64,000 nt of DNA, taken from NCBI GenBank assembly GCA_963722555.1, contig CAVRNQ010000006.1, positions 1,426,001 to 1,490,000 on the forward strand, in the 5' to 3' direction. How positions within the stretch are numbered: position 1 is the stretch's first letter; each line of letters starts with the position of its first letter. A model generated the notes under the pieces. It was not told the DNA's origin. It made no database searches and saw nothing but the letters and a program-made list of their open reading frames with translations. The position numbers and the translations under genes are program-made. The DNA is from Bog-366 sp963722555. Its GTDB lineage: Bacteria > Acidobacteriota > Terriglobia > UBA7540. Below are positions 50,091 through 58,996 of this stretch, in pieces.

Positions 50091-52289
50091 ATGAGCATAA
50101 GCCCACACATCGTCGCAACGGACCCACGCGAGAAGCAGGCGAACATCAGCGTGCAGCGTTACTTTGAGATCTCCCTGCTGCTCATGCTGGCCACCGGCTT
50201 CCTCACCGTGGCTACCACCGGCAAGCTGGATCTGGTTTCCATGGCCGGGATGTTCAGCGCGCTGAGCATCAAGCTGTGGAGCTACGTCCGCGCCGCCGAC
50301 TATTCCCTCGCACCCAAAACGGTCACGCGGATTTCGATCTTTTACATCTTCTTCTACGGCCTCGATTTTCTGATCTTCTCTCCCGGCCCCAGCGCGCTCG
50401 ACCGCATGCTTTCCGCCACGGTCCACCTGGTGCTTTTCACGGCGGTCATGAAGATTTTTTCAGCGCGGACTTACCGCGACTACGGCTATTTGGCCACCCT
50501 CTCGTTCCTGATGATGCTGGCGAGCTCCGTCCTCACGGTGGGCACCACCTTTCTGGTGTTCTTCACGCTGTATGTTCTCTTCGCCATTTCCACGTTCCTC
50601 AGCTATGAAATCAAGCGTGGCGTGGAGGCGGCCCGCCGCGCTCCGGAAGGGCCGTTCCGCGCCGCGGAGCGGAACCGCCAGGCCATCGAGAAGGCTCTCG
50701 TGACCGCGGCGATCGGCCTGGCCGTGGGAATCGTCCTCTTCGCCGCGCTGCTCTTTTTCGTCATTCCCCGCTATCGAACCGGATACCTCACCGGCCTTTC
50801 CATGCAGGCGCAGAACATCACCGGCTTCTCCGAATCCGTCAACCTGGGAGATATCCGCAAAATCCTGCGTTCCCCCCTGGTGGTGATGCGCGTGATGCCG
50901 GAGGGAAGCCTGCGCGATTATGCGGGCATCAAGTGGCGCGGCGTGAGTCTGAACAGCTTCGACGGCAAGCACTGGTTCAACGACAACACCGAGCAGTTCC
51001 CGCTGATGCCCGCGTCGTATCAACGCTTCCTCGTTCCGCTCCCCGACGGCTTCGGGCGCCGCCCGCACCGCCCGCTACGCTACCGCATCATCCGCCCGGC
51101 GCTGTCCACCGACGTTCTTTTCGCCGCCGCAGAAGCGCGCGAACTCAGCGGCCAAATGCGCTTGCTGAGCCTCGACCAAACCAACTCTCTGCACGCTCCG
51201 CAATATGCCAACCTGCCGTTCGCTTACGACGTGGTTTCCGACGTCGGCCTCCCGCCGCCGGGGGAACTGCGCAAAGCACCCGCGCAGTATTCCGACGAGA
51301 TTCGCCTGCTTTATCTCCGCCTGCCCCCCACTGACCCGCGCGTCGGGGAACTGGCGCGCACGCTTACCGCCTCCGCCACGAACAACTATGACCGTGCCGC
51401 GGCACTCCAGTCCTATCTGCGCGACAATTTCCGGTACGCACTTGACCCGCCCGCCATCCAGCCGGCTGACCCCCTCGGCAGTTTCCTGTTCAATTCCAAG
51501 TCGGGCTACTGCGAGTACTTCGCCGCCGCCCTGGCGGTGATGCTCCGCACCCTCAACATCCCCGCGCGGCTCGTAAATGGTTTTCAGACGGGATCGTACA
51601 ATCGTATCGGCAGGGATTTTGTAGTGCGCGCCCGCGACGCGCATAGCTGGGTGGAGGTTTATTTCCCCAACTACGGCTGGATCCCTTTCGATCCTACGCC
51701 CGCCGACCCTCACCCCGTTTTGCCCGGCGCCTGGGACGACTACACCGATGCCGCCGCGCTCTTCTGGAGTGAGTGGATCATCAATTACGACTTCGGCCAC
51801 CAGGAGCAGTTGGCGCGGCAGATCGAACAGGACTCCCGCGACTTCCAGCAGGTTTTTCGGGAACACTCCGAGAGATTCAAGCGCCGGGGAATTCGCGCCG
51901 CCTATCGCGTCGAGGGCTGGCTGATGTCGCACAAACTCCTGGTGCTCGTGCTGATGCTCGGAATCCTGGCCGCCCTGATTCTGACCGATAAGACCCGGTC
52001 GCTGGCCGAGGTCCGTTTTCTTCTGACCTGGAAATTTGCGCGGCGCGGGGTGGCGCTCAGCCCCGGCGAAGCCACGCTCACTTATCAGCGCCTACTCCAC
52101 ACCCTGCAGAAAAAAGGGTACCGCAAAAAGCCCTCCCAGACGCCGCGCGAGTTCGCCCTCTCTTTCCTGGGCACCCGGTGGAGCCACGGGGTGCTGGAAT
52201 TCACCCGGCTCTACAACTTGCTGCGCTATGGCCAGGCGCCGGTCCCGCTTTCCACCCTGCGCCGGATCCTGGAAGAGATGAAAAAGTAG
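50091..52289 (+). CDS. TgpA-like membrane transglutaminase (DUF3488/transglutaminase)
   Basis: 732 residues. Six or so N-terminal membrane helices (about 25-220, including FEISLLLMLATGFLTVAT and FFLVIPRYR-type end) form the DUF3488 region. A periplasmic transglutaminase domain follows with catalytic Cys in SGYCEYFAAALAVMLR, His in ARDAHSWVEVYFP and Asp in WIPFDPTPAD. A further helix (LLVLVLMLGILAALIL, about 620) and a DUF4129-like tail come last. Such proteins cross-link or process periplasmic substrates; in Pseudomonas TgpA is essential. Neighbours often include a MoxR ATPase and DUF58 protein, but none is adjacent here. Confidence 0.9.
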   Translation: MSISPHIVATDPREKQANISVQRYFEISLLLMLATGFLTVATTGKLDLVSMAGMFSALSIKLWSYVRAADYSLAPKTVTRISIFYIFFYGLDFLIFSPGPSALDRMLSATVHLVLFTAVMKIFSARTYRDYGYLATLSFLMMLASSVLTVGTTFLVFFTLYVLFAISTFLSYEIKRGVEAARRAPEGPFRAAERNRQAIEKALVTAAIGLAVGIVLFAALLFFVIPRYRTGYLTGLSMQAQNITGFSESVNLGDIRKILRSPLVVMRVMPEGSLRDYAGIKWRGVSLNSFDGKHWFNDNTEQFPLMPASYQRFLVPLPDGFGRRPHRPLRYRIIRPALSTDVLFAAAEARELSGQMRLLSLDQTNSLHAPQYANLPFAYDVVSDVGLPPPGELRKAPAQYSDEIRLLYLRLPPTDPRVGELARTLTASATNNYDRAAALQSYLRDNFRYALDPPAIQPADPLGSFLFNSKSGYCEYFAAALAVMLRTLNIPARLVNGFQTGSYNRIGRDFVVRARDAHSWVEVYFPNYGWIPFDPTPADPHPVLPGAWDDYTDAAALFWSEWIINYDFGHQEQLARQIEQDSRDFQQVFREHSERFKRRGIRAAYRVEGWLMSHKLLVLVLMLGILAALILTDKTRSLAEVRFLLTWKFARRGVALSPGEATLTYQRLLHTLQKKGYRKKPSQTPREFALSFLGTRWSHGVLEFTRLYNLLRYGQAPVPLSTLRRILEEMKK

Positions 52290-52346
52290 GGGCGAGCCGC
52301 CCGCGGTAAACTTCGAAACTGAGCGCGGATTGCGGAGGGCTTCTCT

Positions 52347-52550
52347 TAGCAGGCTGCTGAAAAAGCCTCGCGCCGATTTCATCCTGAGCCCTTCGCTGTC
52401 ATTCTGAGCGAAGCGAAGAATCTCGCCCTGCCCGCTCAGGATAGACTGCGCGAAGGATCTGGCTCTGGGTTCTTGCCTGAAAGGGCCGAATCAGGGCGAG
52501 ATGCTTCGCTGCGCTCAGCATGACAGATGCCCTTTTTCAGCAGCCTGTTA
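52347..52550. repeat. MITE-like palindrome, AGCAGGCTGC ends (copy C)
   Basis: Left end TAGCAGGCTGCTGAAAAAG, right end CTTTTTCAGCAGCCTGTTA. The interior again has TCATTCTGAGCGAAGCGAAG and CTCAGCATGACAG. The final TTA of the element is the stop codon (TAA, minus strand) of the neighbouring SDR gene. Confidence 0.82.
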
Positions 52551-53291
52551 CGGAATCGACTTCCCGCCGTCCACGACCATCACCTGCCCGGTGATGAACT
52601 CACCCTGTGTCGCGAGGAACAGGACCATGTCCGCGATGTCCCGGGCCGCGCCGGCGGTGAGGAGCGGCGTCGAGCGGATAATCCTCCGCAGGGTGGCGTC
52701 GCGCTTTTCATCCGGGAAGAGGATGGTGCCGGGCGCGATGCTGTTCACGCGGACCCGCGGCGCCAGCGCTTTCGCCAGCGAGCGCGTCAGGGAGATCAGC
52801 GCAGCCTTCGACGCGCAATAGTGCATGTAACCCGGCCAGGCCTGCAAGCCCCCGAGCGAGGAGATGTTGATGATATTTCCGCGCCCTTGGCGCAACATCA
52901 TCCGCGCCGCAGCCTGCGCGCAGAAAAAGGGTCCTTTCAGGTTGATTCCCAGAACGCGATCCCAGTCCTTCTCCGTGAGCCGGTCCCAGCTCACCTGAAA
53001 GAACGCGCCGGCATTGTTCACGAGAATATCCAGCCGCCCGAAGCGCTTCTCAACCGTACGGAACATCGCCTCGACTTGCCGCGGCCGCGCGACGTCAGCC
53101 CGAATGGCCAGGGCCCGAACCCCGAGGGCGGCCATCTCGCGCACCGTGGCCTGCGCTCCCGCGCGTGACTGGTGGTAGTTCACCACCACGTCCGCCCCGG
53201 CCCTCGCCAACGCCAGAGCAATGGCCCGCCCGATCCGTTTCCCGCCGCCCGTTACCAACGCCACTTGGTTCCGCAAAGGTAGTTCGCTCAT
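52548..53291 (-). CDS. Short-chain dehydrogenase/reductase
   Basis: 247 residues, classical SDR. Cofactor motif VALVTGGGKRIGRAIALALA (TGxxxGxG variant), LVNNAGAF, catalytic Ser in NIINISSLGG, Tyr and Lys in YCASK. The TGGGxRIG pattern with a basic residue suggests NADPH use, as in FabG-like or pteridine-reductase-like enzymes. The substrate is unknown. The stop codon coincides with the end of a palindromic repeat, so the native C-terminus may have been trimmed or re-terminated by the repeat. No operon partners on this strand. Confidence 0.9.
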   Translation of the reverse strand: MSELPLRNQVALVTGGGKRIGRAIALALARAGADVVVNYHQSRAGAQATVREMAALGVRALAIRADVARPRQVEAMFRTVEKRFGRLDILVNNAGAFFQVSWDRLTEKDWDRVLGINLKGPFFCAQAAARMMLRQGRGNIINISSLGGLQAWPGYMHYCASKAALISLTRSLAKALAPRVRVNSIAPGTILFPDEKRDATLRRIIRSTPLLTAGAARDIADMVLFLATQGEFITGQVMVVDGGKSIP

Positions 53292-53397
53292 AGCACCTTG
53301 ATTGATAACACGTCCATCACCAATGTCAAGGGGAGCCCCTAATTAGCCACTTGCGTCTCATGGGGAATCCGCATAGAGTTTTCGCGGGGTTTCCATC

Positions 53398-53868
53398 ATG
53401 CCCGATGCCGCGCTGGACGATATTGTCGAATTCCTCGCGACCAAGAGACTGGCGGTCGTGGGAGTCTCGCGCGATCCGAAGCACTTCTCGCGCGGGTTGT
53501 TTCGAGAGTTCCTGGCGCAGGGCTACGACGCCGTCCCCGTGAATCCCCAAGCCGGGCAAATTGAGGGGCGCCCTTGTTTCGCGCGCCTTGCCGATATCAC
53601 CCCGCCCGTGGATGCCGCGCTGCTGATGACGCCCCCGAACCTGGCCGAGCAGGCCGTGCGCGAATGCACCGAAGCTGACATCAAGCGGGTCTGGGTGTAC
53701 AAGGCGAGCGGCGACGGCACGATTCACGATCGCGCCGTGGATTTCTGCCGGAAGCGCGGTTTGGCTGTAATCGAAGGCTACTGCCCGCACATGTTCCTTC
53801 CCAAAGTGGCGTTTGTCCACCGCCTCCACCGTTTCCTGATGAAGGTTGCAGGAAGCTATCCCCTTTGA
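53398..53868 (+). CDS. CoA-binding domain protein (YccU-like)
   Basis: 156 residues, a single Rossmann-like CoA-binding domain: LAVVGVSRDPKHFSRGLFREFLAQGYDAVPVNPQ and a C-terminal AVIEGYCPHMFLP containing the conserved Cys-Pro. Homologues of YccU/HcgQ type bind CoA or nucleotide, but the physiological role is unclear. It is divergent from the SDR gene with 106 bp between starts. Confidence 0.85.
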   Translation: MPDAALDDIVEFLATKRLAVVGVSRDPKHFSRGLFREFLAQGYDAVPVNPQAGQIEGRPCFARLADITPPVDAALLMTPPNLAEQAVRECTEADIKRVWVYKASGDGTIHDRAVDFCRKRGLAVIEGYCPHMFLPKVAFVHRLHRFLMKVAGSYPL

Positions 53869-53975
53869 CGGCTCGGCGCCCCGTCCATCTGTGCCTCCGC
53901 GCCGAACCAAAGCGAACCGACCTCGACCAATTAGATTCCACCTCCCGGACACAGTGTCAATTATCCCCAAGCAGG

Positions 53976-54003
53976 TTGACTCTGGGTTCGTCTACGTTAT
54001 ACT
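53976..54003 (+). promoter_or_regulatory. Sigma-70-like promoter upstream of the ABC trio
   Basis: TTGACT (53976-53981), 16-bp spacer, TATACT (53998-54003), about 260 bp before the permease start. The best plus-strand promoter match in the 393-bp gap 53869-54261, which otherwise has no recognised gene. Confidence 0.5.
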
Positions 54004-54261
54004 GCGCGACTTGGAAGGCCTGAACGCCAACCTGCTGTAGATTAAGCCGTCAGCGCGCTGCCGCCTCTCCCAGGAGGCCTTCCGGGTGAAACTGTCTGCG
54101 CTGTCCCCGGCCTAGTTCGACATTCCCGAAGGTTGTTAGCTTGGGAAGTTCGCGGGGGCGGACGGCGAAGAGGCTTGCGAGTTGTTAATGACATGCTCAG
54201 GACGTCGAACCGCAACCTGATTGAGGATCCCCTGGACGTTTGTCGCACCCTGGTTTAAGCG

Positions 54262-55383
54262 ATGTCTTTCTTCCGAATTGCGCTGAAGAACCTCCGCCGC
54301 CGCCCCCTGCGCACCGCACTCACGCTCTGCGGAGTGGGGGTGGGCATTGCGGCGTTCGTGGCACTGGTGGGATTCTCACGTTCCTTTGAAGAGCAATGGC
54401 TGAAGCTCTATGAAAGCTCGGGCACCGACCTGGCTGTGGTGCAGAAGACATTCCTGAATACTTTCGTGGATGAGTCGGTGGGTGAGAAGCTGCGCTCCCT
54501 CCCTGCCGTCGCGGTCGCTGATCCCATGATCGTGAACCTGATGGACCTCACGCCCGAGGTCAACGCCCTGGTCTTTGGATGGCCGGCCAATTCCTTCGAG
54601 ATGGACGGGCTCACTCTCCTCGAGGGACGCCGCTTTCGCGACGATCAGCCCGAGGTGATGCTGGGCGAGATGCTCGCGGAGAACCTGGGCAAGAAAGCAG
54701 GCGACTTGATGGACATCCAAGGCGCTTCCTTTCAGGTGGTGGGTGTTTTCCGGGGAGGGTCCGCCCTGGAAGCCGGGGCGGCCGTCTTGCCCCTGCGGCA
54801 GTTGCAGAAGCTGTCCGACCTCGGCGGAAAGGTCACGGCTTTCCATGTGCATCTGCGCAAGGACTCCCGAGGGGAACTCGACCCGCAGCGCGTTCTGGAG
54901 GCTCGGGCGGCGATTGAAGCGGCGCTCCCGGGCCTGAAAGCCGTCCCCGCCCTCACCCGCGCACGCAACAATCAGCTCGTCGCCCTGGCGCGCTCCATGG
55001 CCTGGGGCACGTCCCTCATCGCCCTTTTCATCGGGGCCCTGGGGATTGCCAACACCATGGCTATGTCGGTTTTCGAACGCACCCGGGAGATCGGCGTCTT
55101 GCGGGCCCTGGGCTGGAAGCGCTCACGGGTAATGAAGCTTATCCTGATCGAGGCCGCCGCCCTGGGCCTGGTGGGCGGCTGTTTCGGCGTCGCGGGCGGG
55201 TGGCTGGCGCTGCGCATTCTGTCCAAGGTGCCGGCCACGGCCAGTTTCGTCACCAGTTCGATTCCTATCCTGCACTGCGTGGAAGCGCTGGGCATCGCGG
55301 TGGTCGTGGGCCTGCTGGCCGGCTTCCTGCCCGCCCACCGGGGAGCGCGCCTTTCGCCCGTGGAGGCCTTGCGTTATGAGTGA
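54262..55383 (+). CDS. MacB/FtsX-type ABC transporter permease
   Basis: 373 residues. One N-terminal helix (RTALTLCGVGVGIAAFVALVGF), a large periplasmic MacB-like domain (about 45-235; VDESVGEKLRSLP, VMLGEMLAENLG), then three C-terminal FtsX helices (about 250-370; SMAWGTSLIALFIGALGIANTM, FERTREIGVLRALGWKRS, ALGIAVVVGLLAGFLPA). The topology fits the type VII (mechanotransmission) exporters such as LolCE/MacB. The gene's end overlaps the ATPase start by 8 bases. Confidence 0.9.
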   Translation: MSFFRIALKNLRRRPLRTALTLCGVGVGIAAFVALVGFSRSFEEQWLKLYESSGTDLAVVQKTFLNTFVDESVGEKLRSLPAVAVADPMIVNLMDLTPEVNALVFGWPANSFEMDGLTLLEGRRFRDDQPEVMLGEMLAENLGKKAGDLMDIQGASFQVVGVFRGGSALEAGAAVLPLRQLQKLSDLGGKVTAFHVHLRKDSRGELDPQRVLEARAAIEAALPGLKAVPALTRARNNQLVALARSMAWGTSLIALFIGALGIANTMAMSVFERTREIGVLRALGWKRSRVMKLILIEAAALGLVGGCFGVAGGWLALRILSKVPATASFVTSSIPILHCVEALGIAVVVGLLAGFLPAHRGARLSPVEALRYE

Positions 55384-56044
55384 TTGTCTGCTCGAGGCAA
55401 GAAACGTCACCAAGCACTTTGATGAGGGCCGCATCCAGGCCTTGCGTGGCGTGGATTTCGAGGTGAACGCGGGCGAGTTCGTGGCGGTTACCGGCCCCAG
55501 CGGCAGCGGAAAGTCCACCCTCCTGCACCTGCTCGGCGGATTGGACCAGCCTACCGGCGGGGAGATCCGCTTCCGAGGCCAATCCCTGGCCAACTCCTTT
55601 GACCTGGATGCCTACCGCTCACGCCGCGTGGGTTTCGTCTTCCAGGCCTTCCATTTGCTTCCCACACTGCGCGCGCTCGAGAATGTACAAGTGCCGATGT
55701 TCGAAACCGAACTGAGCTCGAGCCAGCGTGAAGAGAAGGCCGCGGCACTGCTGCGCGAGGTGGGCCTCGAGCACCGCTTCCAGCAATATCCCAATCAGCT
55801 CTCCGCCGGTGAGCGCCAGCGCGCGGCCATCGCCCGCAGCCTGGCCAACGACCCCGAGATCCTACTCGCCGACGAACCCACGGGCAACCTCGACAGCGAA
55901 AACTCCGTTAAGATCATGGCCATGCTCGCGGGCATCCAGGCCAAACGCCACATGGTCCTGGTCGTGGTCACGCACGAATCCACCGTCGCCCAACTGGCCG
56001 AGCGCACCATACGGATCCGCGACGGCCGCATCTGGTCCCCCTAA
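55376..56044 (+). CDS. ABC transporter ATP-binding protein (LolD/MacB type)
   Basis: 222 residues. Walker A GPSGSGKSTLLHLLGG, Q-loop VGFVFQAFHLLP, a slightly unusual signature LSAGERQRAAIARSL (A in place of the first G of LSGGQ), Walker B EILLADEPTGNLDSEN, and H-loop VTHES. It belongs to the LolD/MacB/FtsE group and pairs with the upstream permease (overlapping genes) and the downstream LolA-like protein (3-bp gap). Confidence 0.93.
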   Translation: MSDCLLEARNVTKHFDEGRIQALRGVDFEVNAGEFVAVTGPSGSGKSTLLHLLGGLDQPTGGEIRFRGQSLANSFDLDAYRSRRVGFVFQAFHLLPTLRALENVQVPMFETELSSSQREEKAAALLREVGLEHRFQQYPNQLSAGERQRAAIARSLANDPEILLADEPTGNLDSENSVKIMAMLAGIQAKRHMVLVVVTHESTVAQLAERTIRIRDGRIWSP

Positions 56045-56047
56045 CCC

Positions 56048-56806
56048 ATGTTTCTGCCGCAAGGACTCGTCGCCCTGTTGCTGCTGCCCCTGGCCATCCC
56101 GCCCGCCACCACACGGGAGGAAGTCTTGACGCGGGTCCGCACCCTGCGCAACTCGACCGACTATACGGCCAACGGCCGCCTGGTGCGCGTCTCGCCTTCC
56201 GGAGAGCGGAAGAGTTTCCCGATTGCCTTTCGTGCCCACGCTTTCCCCGACGGCCTGCGGATCTTCTGCGAGGTCACCGCCCCACTCGTGGCGCGCGTCC
56301 GCCTGCTCCTGTCCGTTCCCTCCCAGGGACCCGCCACCGTCCGCACCGGCCATCCCGGCAACCGGGCGCCCAAAGAAATCCCCGCGGGAAGCTGGGGCGA
56401 GAGCCTGCTGGGCACGGATTTCACTTATGAGGATTTGCTTGAGAACCACCTGTTGTGGCGCCACCAGACACTGCTTCCGGAGGAGCGCTACGGGGCGCGC
56501 TCCTGTCTGGTCTTGCGCAGCGAGCCCGGGACCGGAGACCAGACCCAGTACACCTCGGTCACGACTTGGCTGGACCGGGAGATCTATCAGGCGGTGAAAG
56601 TGGAAAAAGTGGTGAAGGCTTCGCGCCAAGTACGGGTGTTTACCTACTTTGGACTGCGCCAGGTAAAAGGCGTGTGGTCCGCCAGCCAGATCGAGTGCAA
56701 GGTCGCGAGCCAGCCCGGCTCGTCTCTCCTCATCATCAACCGCGGGACCGAGAAACCCCATCTGAACAGCGCCGTTTTCGATCCCGTGCTGCTGACCCGG
56801 CCGTGA
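56048..56806 (+). CDS. Outer-membrane lipoprotein-sorting (LolA/LolB-like) protein
   Basis: 252 residues. A short signal-like N-terminus (LPQGLVALLLLPLAIPPAT) is followed by a beta-rich body: VLTRVRTLRNSTDYTANGRLVRV, PKEIPAGSWGESLLGTDFTYEDLLEN, TTWLDREIYQAVKVEKV, FTYFGLRQVKGVWSASQIEC. This is the pattern of outer-membrane lipoprotein-sorting proteins found with MacB-like transporters. It would accept or deliver lipid-linked cargo in the periplasm. Last gene of the trio. Confidence 0.75.
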   Translation: MFLPQGLVALLLLPLAIPPATTREEVLTRVRTLRNSTDYTANGRLVRVSPSGERKSFPIAFRAHAFPDGLRIFCEVTAPLVARVRLLLSVPSQGPATVRTGHPGNRAPKEIPAGSWGESLLGTDFTYEDLLENHLLWRHQTLLPEERYGARSCLVLRSEPGTGDQTQYTSVTTWLDREIYQAVKVEKVVKASRQVRVFTYFGLRQVKGVWSASQIECKVASQPGSSLLIINRGTEKPHLNSAVFDPVLLTRP

Positions 56807-56916
56807 CTGCGGCAGGTCCGCCCCATGAAGACCTGGTGTCCTGTAGCAGATAAGTCAGCCCGCTTGGCGGGCGAAAGAATGTGGCCCACGGCGCAAAGAG
56901 CTGTCAGTAAAACAAT

Positions 56917-57006
56917 CTCACGCAAAGACGCCAAGGCGCAAAGACTCGCGAAGAACAACTGATTGTTTTCTTTGCGCCTTCTTCGACTTTGCGCCTTTGC
57001 GTGAAA
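56917..57006. repeat. Inverted repeat of CACGCAAAG-GCGCAAAG type
   Basis: The left arm CTCACGCAAAGACGCCAAGG and following GCGCAAAG pair with the right arm CTTTGCGCC...CCTTTGCGTGAAA. No coding capacity. It lies between the ABC trio and bshB1; the remainder of this 318-bp gap is unremarkable. Confidence 0.7.
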
Positions 57007-57124
57007 TGCTTTTGCTCATGGGAGTTAGTTAGCGAACCTATGTTACGGAGCACTTGCTTGCCTTGACGCTGCTCCACACTTCCCCATAGAATCCTGACAT
57101 ACGCGGATGGAGGAGGCGAACTGG

Positions 57125-57841
57125 ATGATGGAAGTTGATATTCTGGCCATTGCTGCCCACCCGGACGACGTTGAAATCACCTGCGGAGGCACCGTCATCA
57201 AGATGGTGGAAGCGGGCTACCGGGTGGGGATCCTCGACCTCACCGCCGGCGAAACAGGCACACGCGGTGACGCAACTCTGCGCGCCAAGGAAGCGCACCG
57301 CGCAGGGCAAGCGCTGGGGATCGTTTACCGGGAGAATCTCCATATTCCCGACGCCGGGGTGGAGAACACGCGCGGCAACAAACTGAAGGTCGCGCAGAAG
57401 ATTCGCGAATTGCGGCCGCGCACGGTGATACTGCCTTACTGGGAAGGCCGCCATCCGGACCACTACACCACCGGGCGCCTCGGGTACGAAGCGTGTTTCC
57501 TGGCCGGCCTCGCCAAGCTGCCGCTGGAGCACAAGCCGCACCGCCCCTTCAAGATCATCTACGCTTCACAGTACGTGCCGTCCGTTCGTCCCACCTTCGT
57601 CGTGGATATCTCGAAGCAGTTCGACAAGAAGCTGAAGGGCATTTTTTGTTTCGCCTCGCAATTCTCACCGCGCAAGGAAATGCAGAACCTCTTCCCTTCC
57701 CGGGCGGACCTGCACGCCCGCATGGAGTCGGAAGCCCGCCATTTCGGGCTGATGATCGGCGTGCGCTACGGCGAGCCCTTCGTCACCCGCGAAACCGCGG
57801 CCGTGGACGATATCGTGAAGATGCCGGTGAAATCCGTGTAG
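57125..57841 (+). CDS. bshB1: N-acetylglucosaminyl-malate deacetylase, bacillithiol synthesis
   Basis: 238 residues from ATG 57125, chosen because GGAGGAGG lies 8 bases upstream (the ATG at 57107 overlaps it). PIG-L/LmbE zinc deacetylase: AHPDDVEITCGGT (zinc His and Asp), TAGETGTRGDATLRAKEA, and the second zinc site RHPDHYTTGRLG. The overall pattern, including ASQYVPSVRPTFVVDIS, fits BshB1, which removes acetate from GlcNAc-malate on the way to the low-molecular-weight thiol bacillithiol. BshA and BshC are not in this window. Confidence 0.88.
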   Translation: MMEVDILAIAAHPDDVEITCGGTVIKMVEAGYRVGILDLTAGETGTRGDATLRAKEAHRAGQALGIVYRENLHIPDAGVENTRGNKLKVAQKIRELRPRTVILPYWEGRHPDHYTTGRLGYEACFLAGLAKLPLEHKPHRPFKIIYASQYVPSVRPTFVVDISKQFDKKLKGIFCFASQFSPRKEMQNLFPSRADLHARMESEARHFGLMIGVRYGEPFVTRETAAVDDIVKMPVKSV

Positions 57842-58088
57842 GCGAGGCGCTACGGGCGCCTGCTGGTAGGTGAAAACGAGACAGCCATGGTCGGGCGCGT
57901 CTGTTTGGTTGCGGCTCCGCCGCGCTGCGCTACCTGCTTCTCAAAGTGCCGATAGACTATCGCGCCCCGCCTGCCGTGACAGGCGTGCCACTCGGCCACC
58001 AAATTCTGGCCCAATCCCCGAACTTCTTTGAGTCCGATACGCACGCGACGGCTCGGAATTAATGCCCTGGGCTGCGAGCGTGGGTGGT

Positions 58089-58874
58089 TCATTTGTCTGT
58101 CGCCGTGAAACTCGAAAACCCACATTCGCCGTTCACGCCGGTGGCCCCTTCGAGATAAAACCCCATGCCAGGGTTGCCGCTCGTAAAGAGATAGTCGGTG
58201 GTTTGGACCAACTGGACGCCGTTGATGTAGACCGTGATCACGTTTCCAATTATACTGGCCTTGACCACATCCCCATTCGCAACTCCGTATCGCGAGCCTT
58301 CAGTCTTTTTTAAAAGCATCCAGGCTCCCAAGATTCCATCCCACCTGGCGATATTGCAGTAGGCTTTCGCGCTTTTTGAGCACGAGAACATGATTTCATA
58401 CCCCGTGGCGTTGTGGGGGGAAAGGGCACTCCGCAGGCGCAGCTCCACTTCCTGATAGATCTTGCCATCCTGCTCCTTGTTCACTCTGTGGACCGTGGCT
58501 TGGGCCGTTTGGTTCGGTCCCCAAGTGCCCGTCAGTAGGGCTGTGGAATCATCGTATCTTTGTAGTTCCGGTCTCGTCCCGCCTACTTCGGTCCCAAAGG
58601 CAAACCCTGGAGTTGTCCGGACGTTGGTCCAATCGAGACCGTCGCTCTGGCCGTTTAACCATTTGCCACCTTCAGCAATGGGATTCTCGGCGAGAGGGAA
58701 GTTGGTGGTGTACGTTCCGTGCGTTCCCGCGGAAGGGGAAGCCGCCGGCAGCATGTTTACGCCCCGAGTTACCAGAGGCCAGAGCCACAGCACGATGACC
58801 AGCGCGATTACCGATGATCCGATTACGAGCTTGCGCTTTGGCCCCCTGACATCCATGAACAAGTACTGACGCAT
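58089..58874 (-). CDS. Membrane-anchored lectin/LamG-like domain protein
   Basis: 261 residues. A cytoplasmic start (MDVRGPKRK) and one membrane helix (LVIGSSVIALVIVLWLWPLV), then an extracytoplasmic domain of about 200 residues rich in beta structure: YEIMFSCSKSAKAYCNIARWDG, VVKASIIGNVITVYINGVQL and GNPGMGFYLEG. This is the style of concanavalin/LamG or DUF1080-like sugar-binding folds. No catalytic residues identified. It could bind glycans or act in adhesion. It stands alone, next to the toxin-antitoxin remnant. Start at ATG 58874 or 58856. Confidence 0.6.
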   Translation of the reverse strand: MRQYLFMDVRGPKRKLVIGSSVIALVIVLWLWPLVTRGVNMLPAASPSAGTHGTYTTNFPLAENPIAEGGKWLNGQSDGLDWTNVRTTPGFAFGTEVGGTRPELQRYDDSTALLTGTWGPNQTAQATVHRVNKEQDGKIYQEVELRLRSALSPHNATGYEIMFSCSKSAKAYCNIARWDGILGAWMLLKKTEGSRYGVANGDVVKASIIGNVITVYINGVQLVQTTDYLFTSGNPGMGFYLEGATGVNGECGFSSFTATDK

Positions 58875-58951
58875 ACGCCGTCCTTTTTCTTAACCCGGCT
58901 TAGCCGGAACCAAACAGATTCGGGGTATCGGGTGCTATGCTCTCTCCAAGG

Positions 58952-58996
58952 GTGGCGCATACGTCCTGACGGTTTTTGTCGGGATGTATGCGACCC
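58952..58996 (+). repeat. REP-like palindrome (GTGG-CGCATACGTCC type)
   Basis: GTGG, imperfect stem CGCATACGTCC / GGGATGTATGCG around a longer loop, ACC tail. It interrupts the MazF-like frame at 58997. Confidence 0.68.

Noticed and set aside
57850..58125. Possible N-terminal fragment of a tyrosine recombinase (minus strand: RVRIGLKEVRGLGQN ... GRRGAIVYRHFEK)
   Set aside because: The resemblance to integrase arm-binding domains is loose and only about 45 residues long; no catalytic part is present. Not strong enough for a feature.
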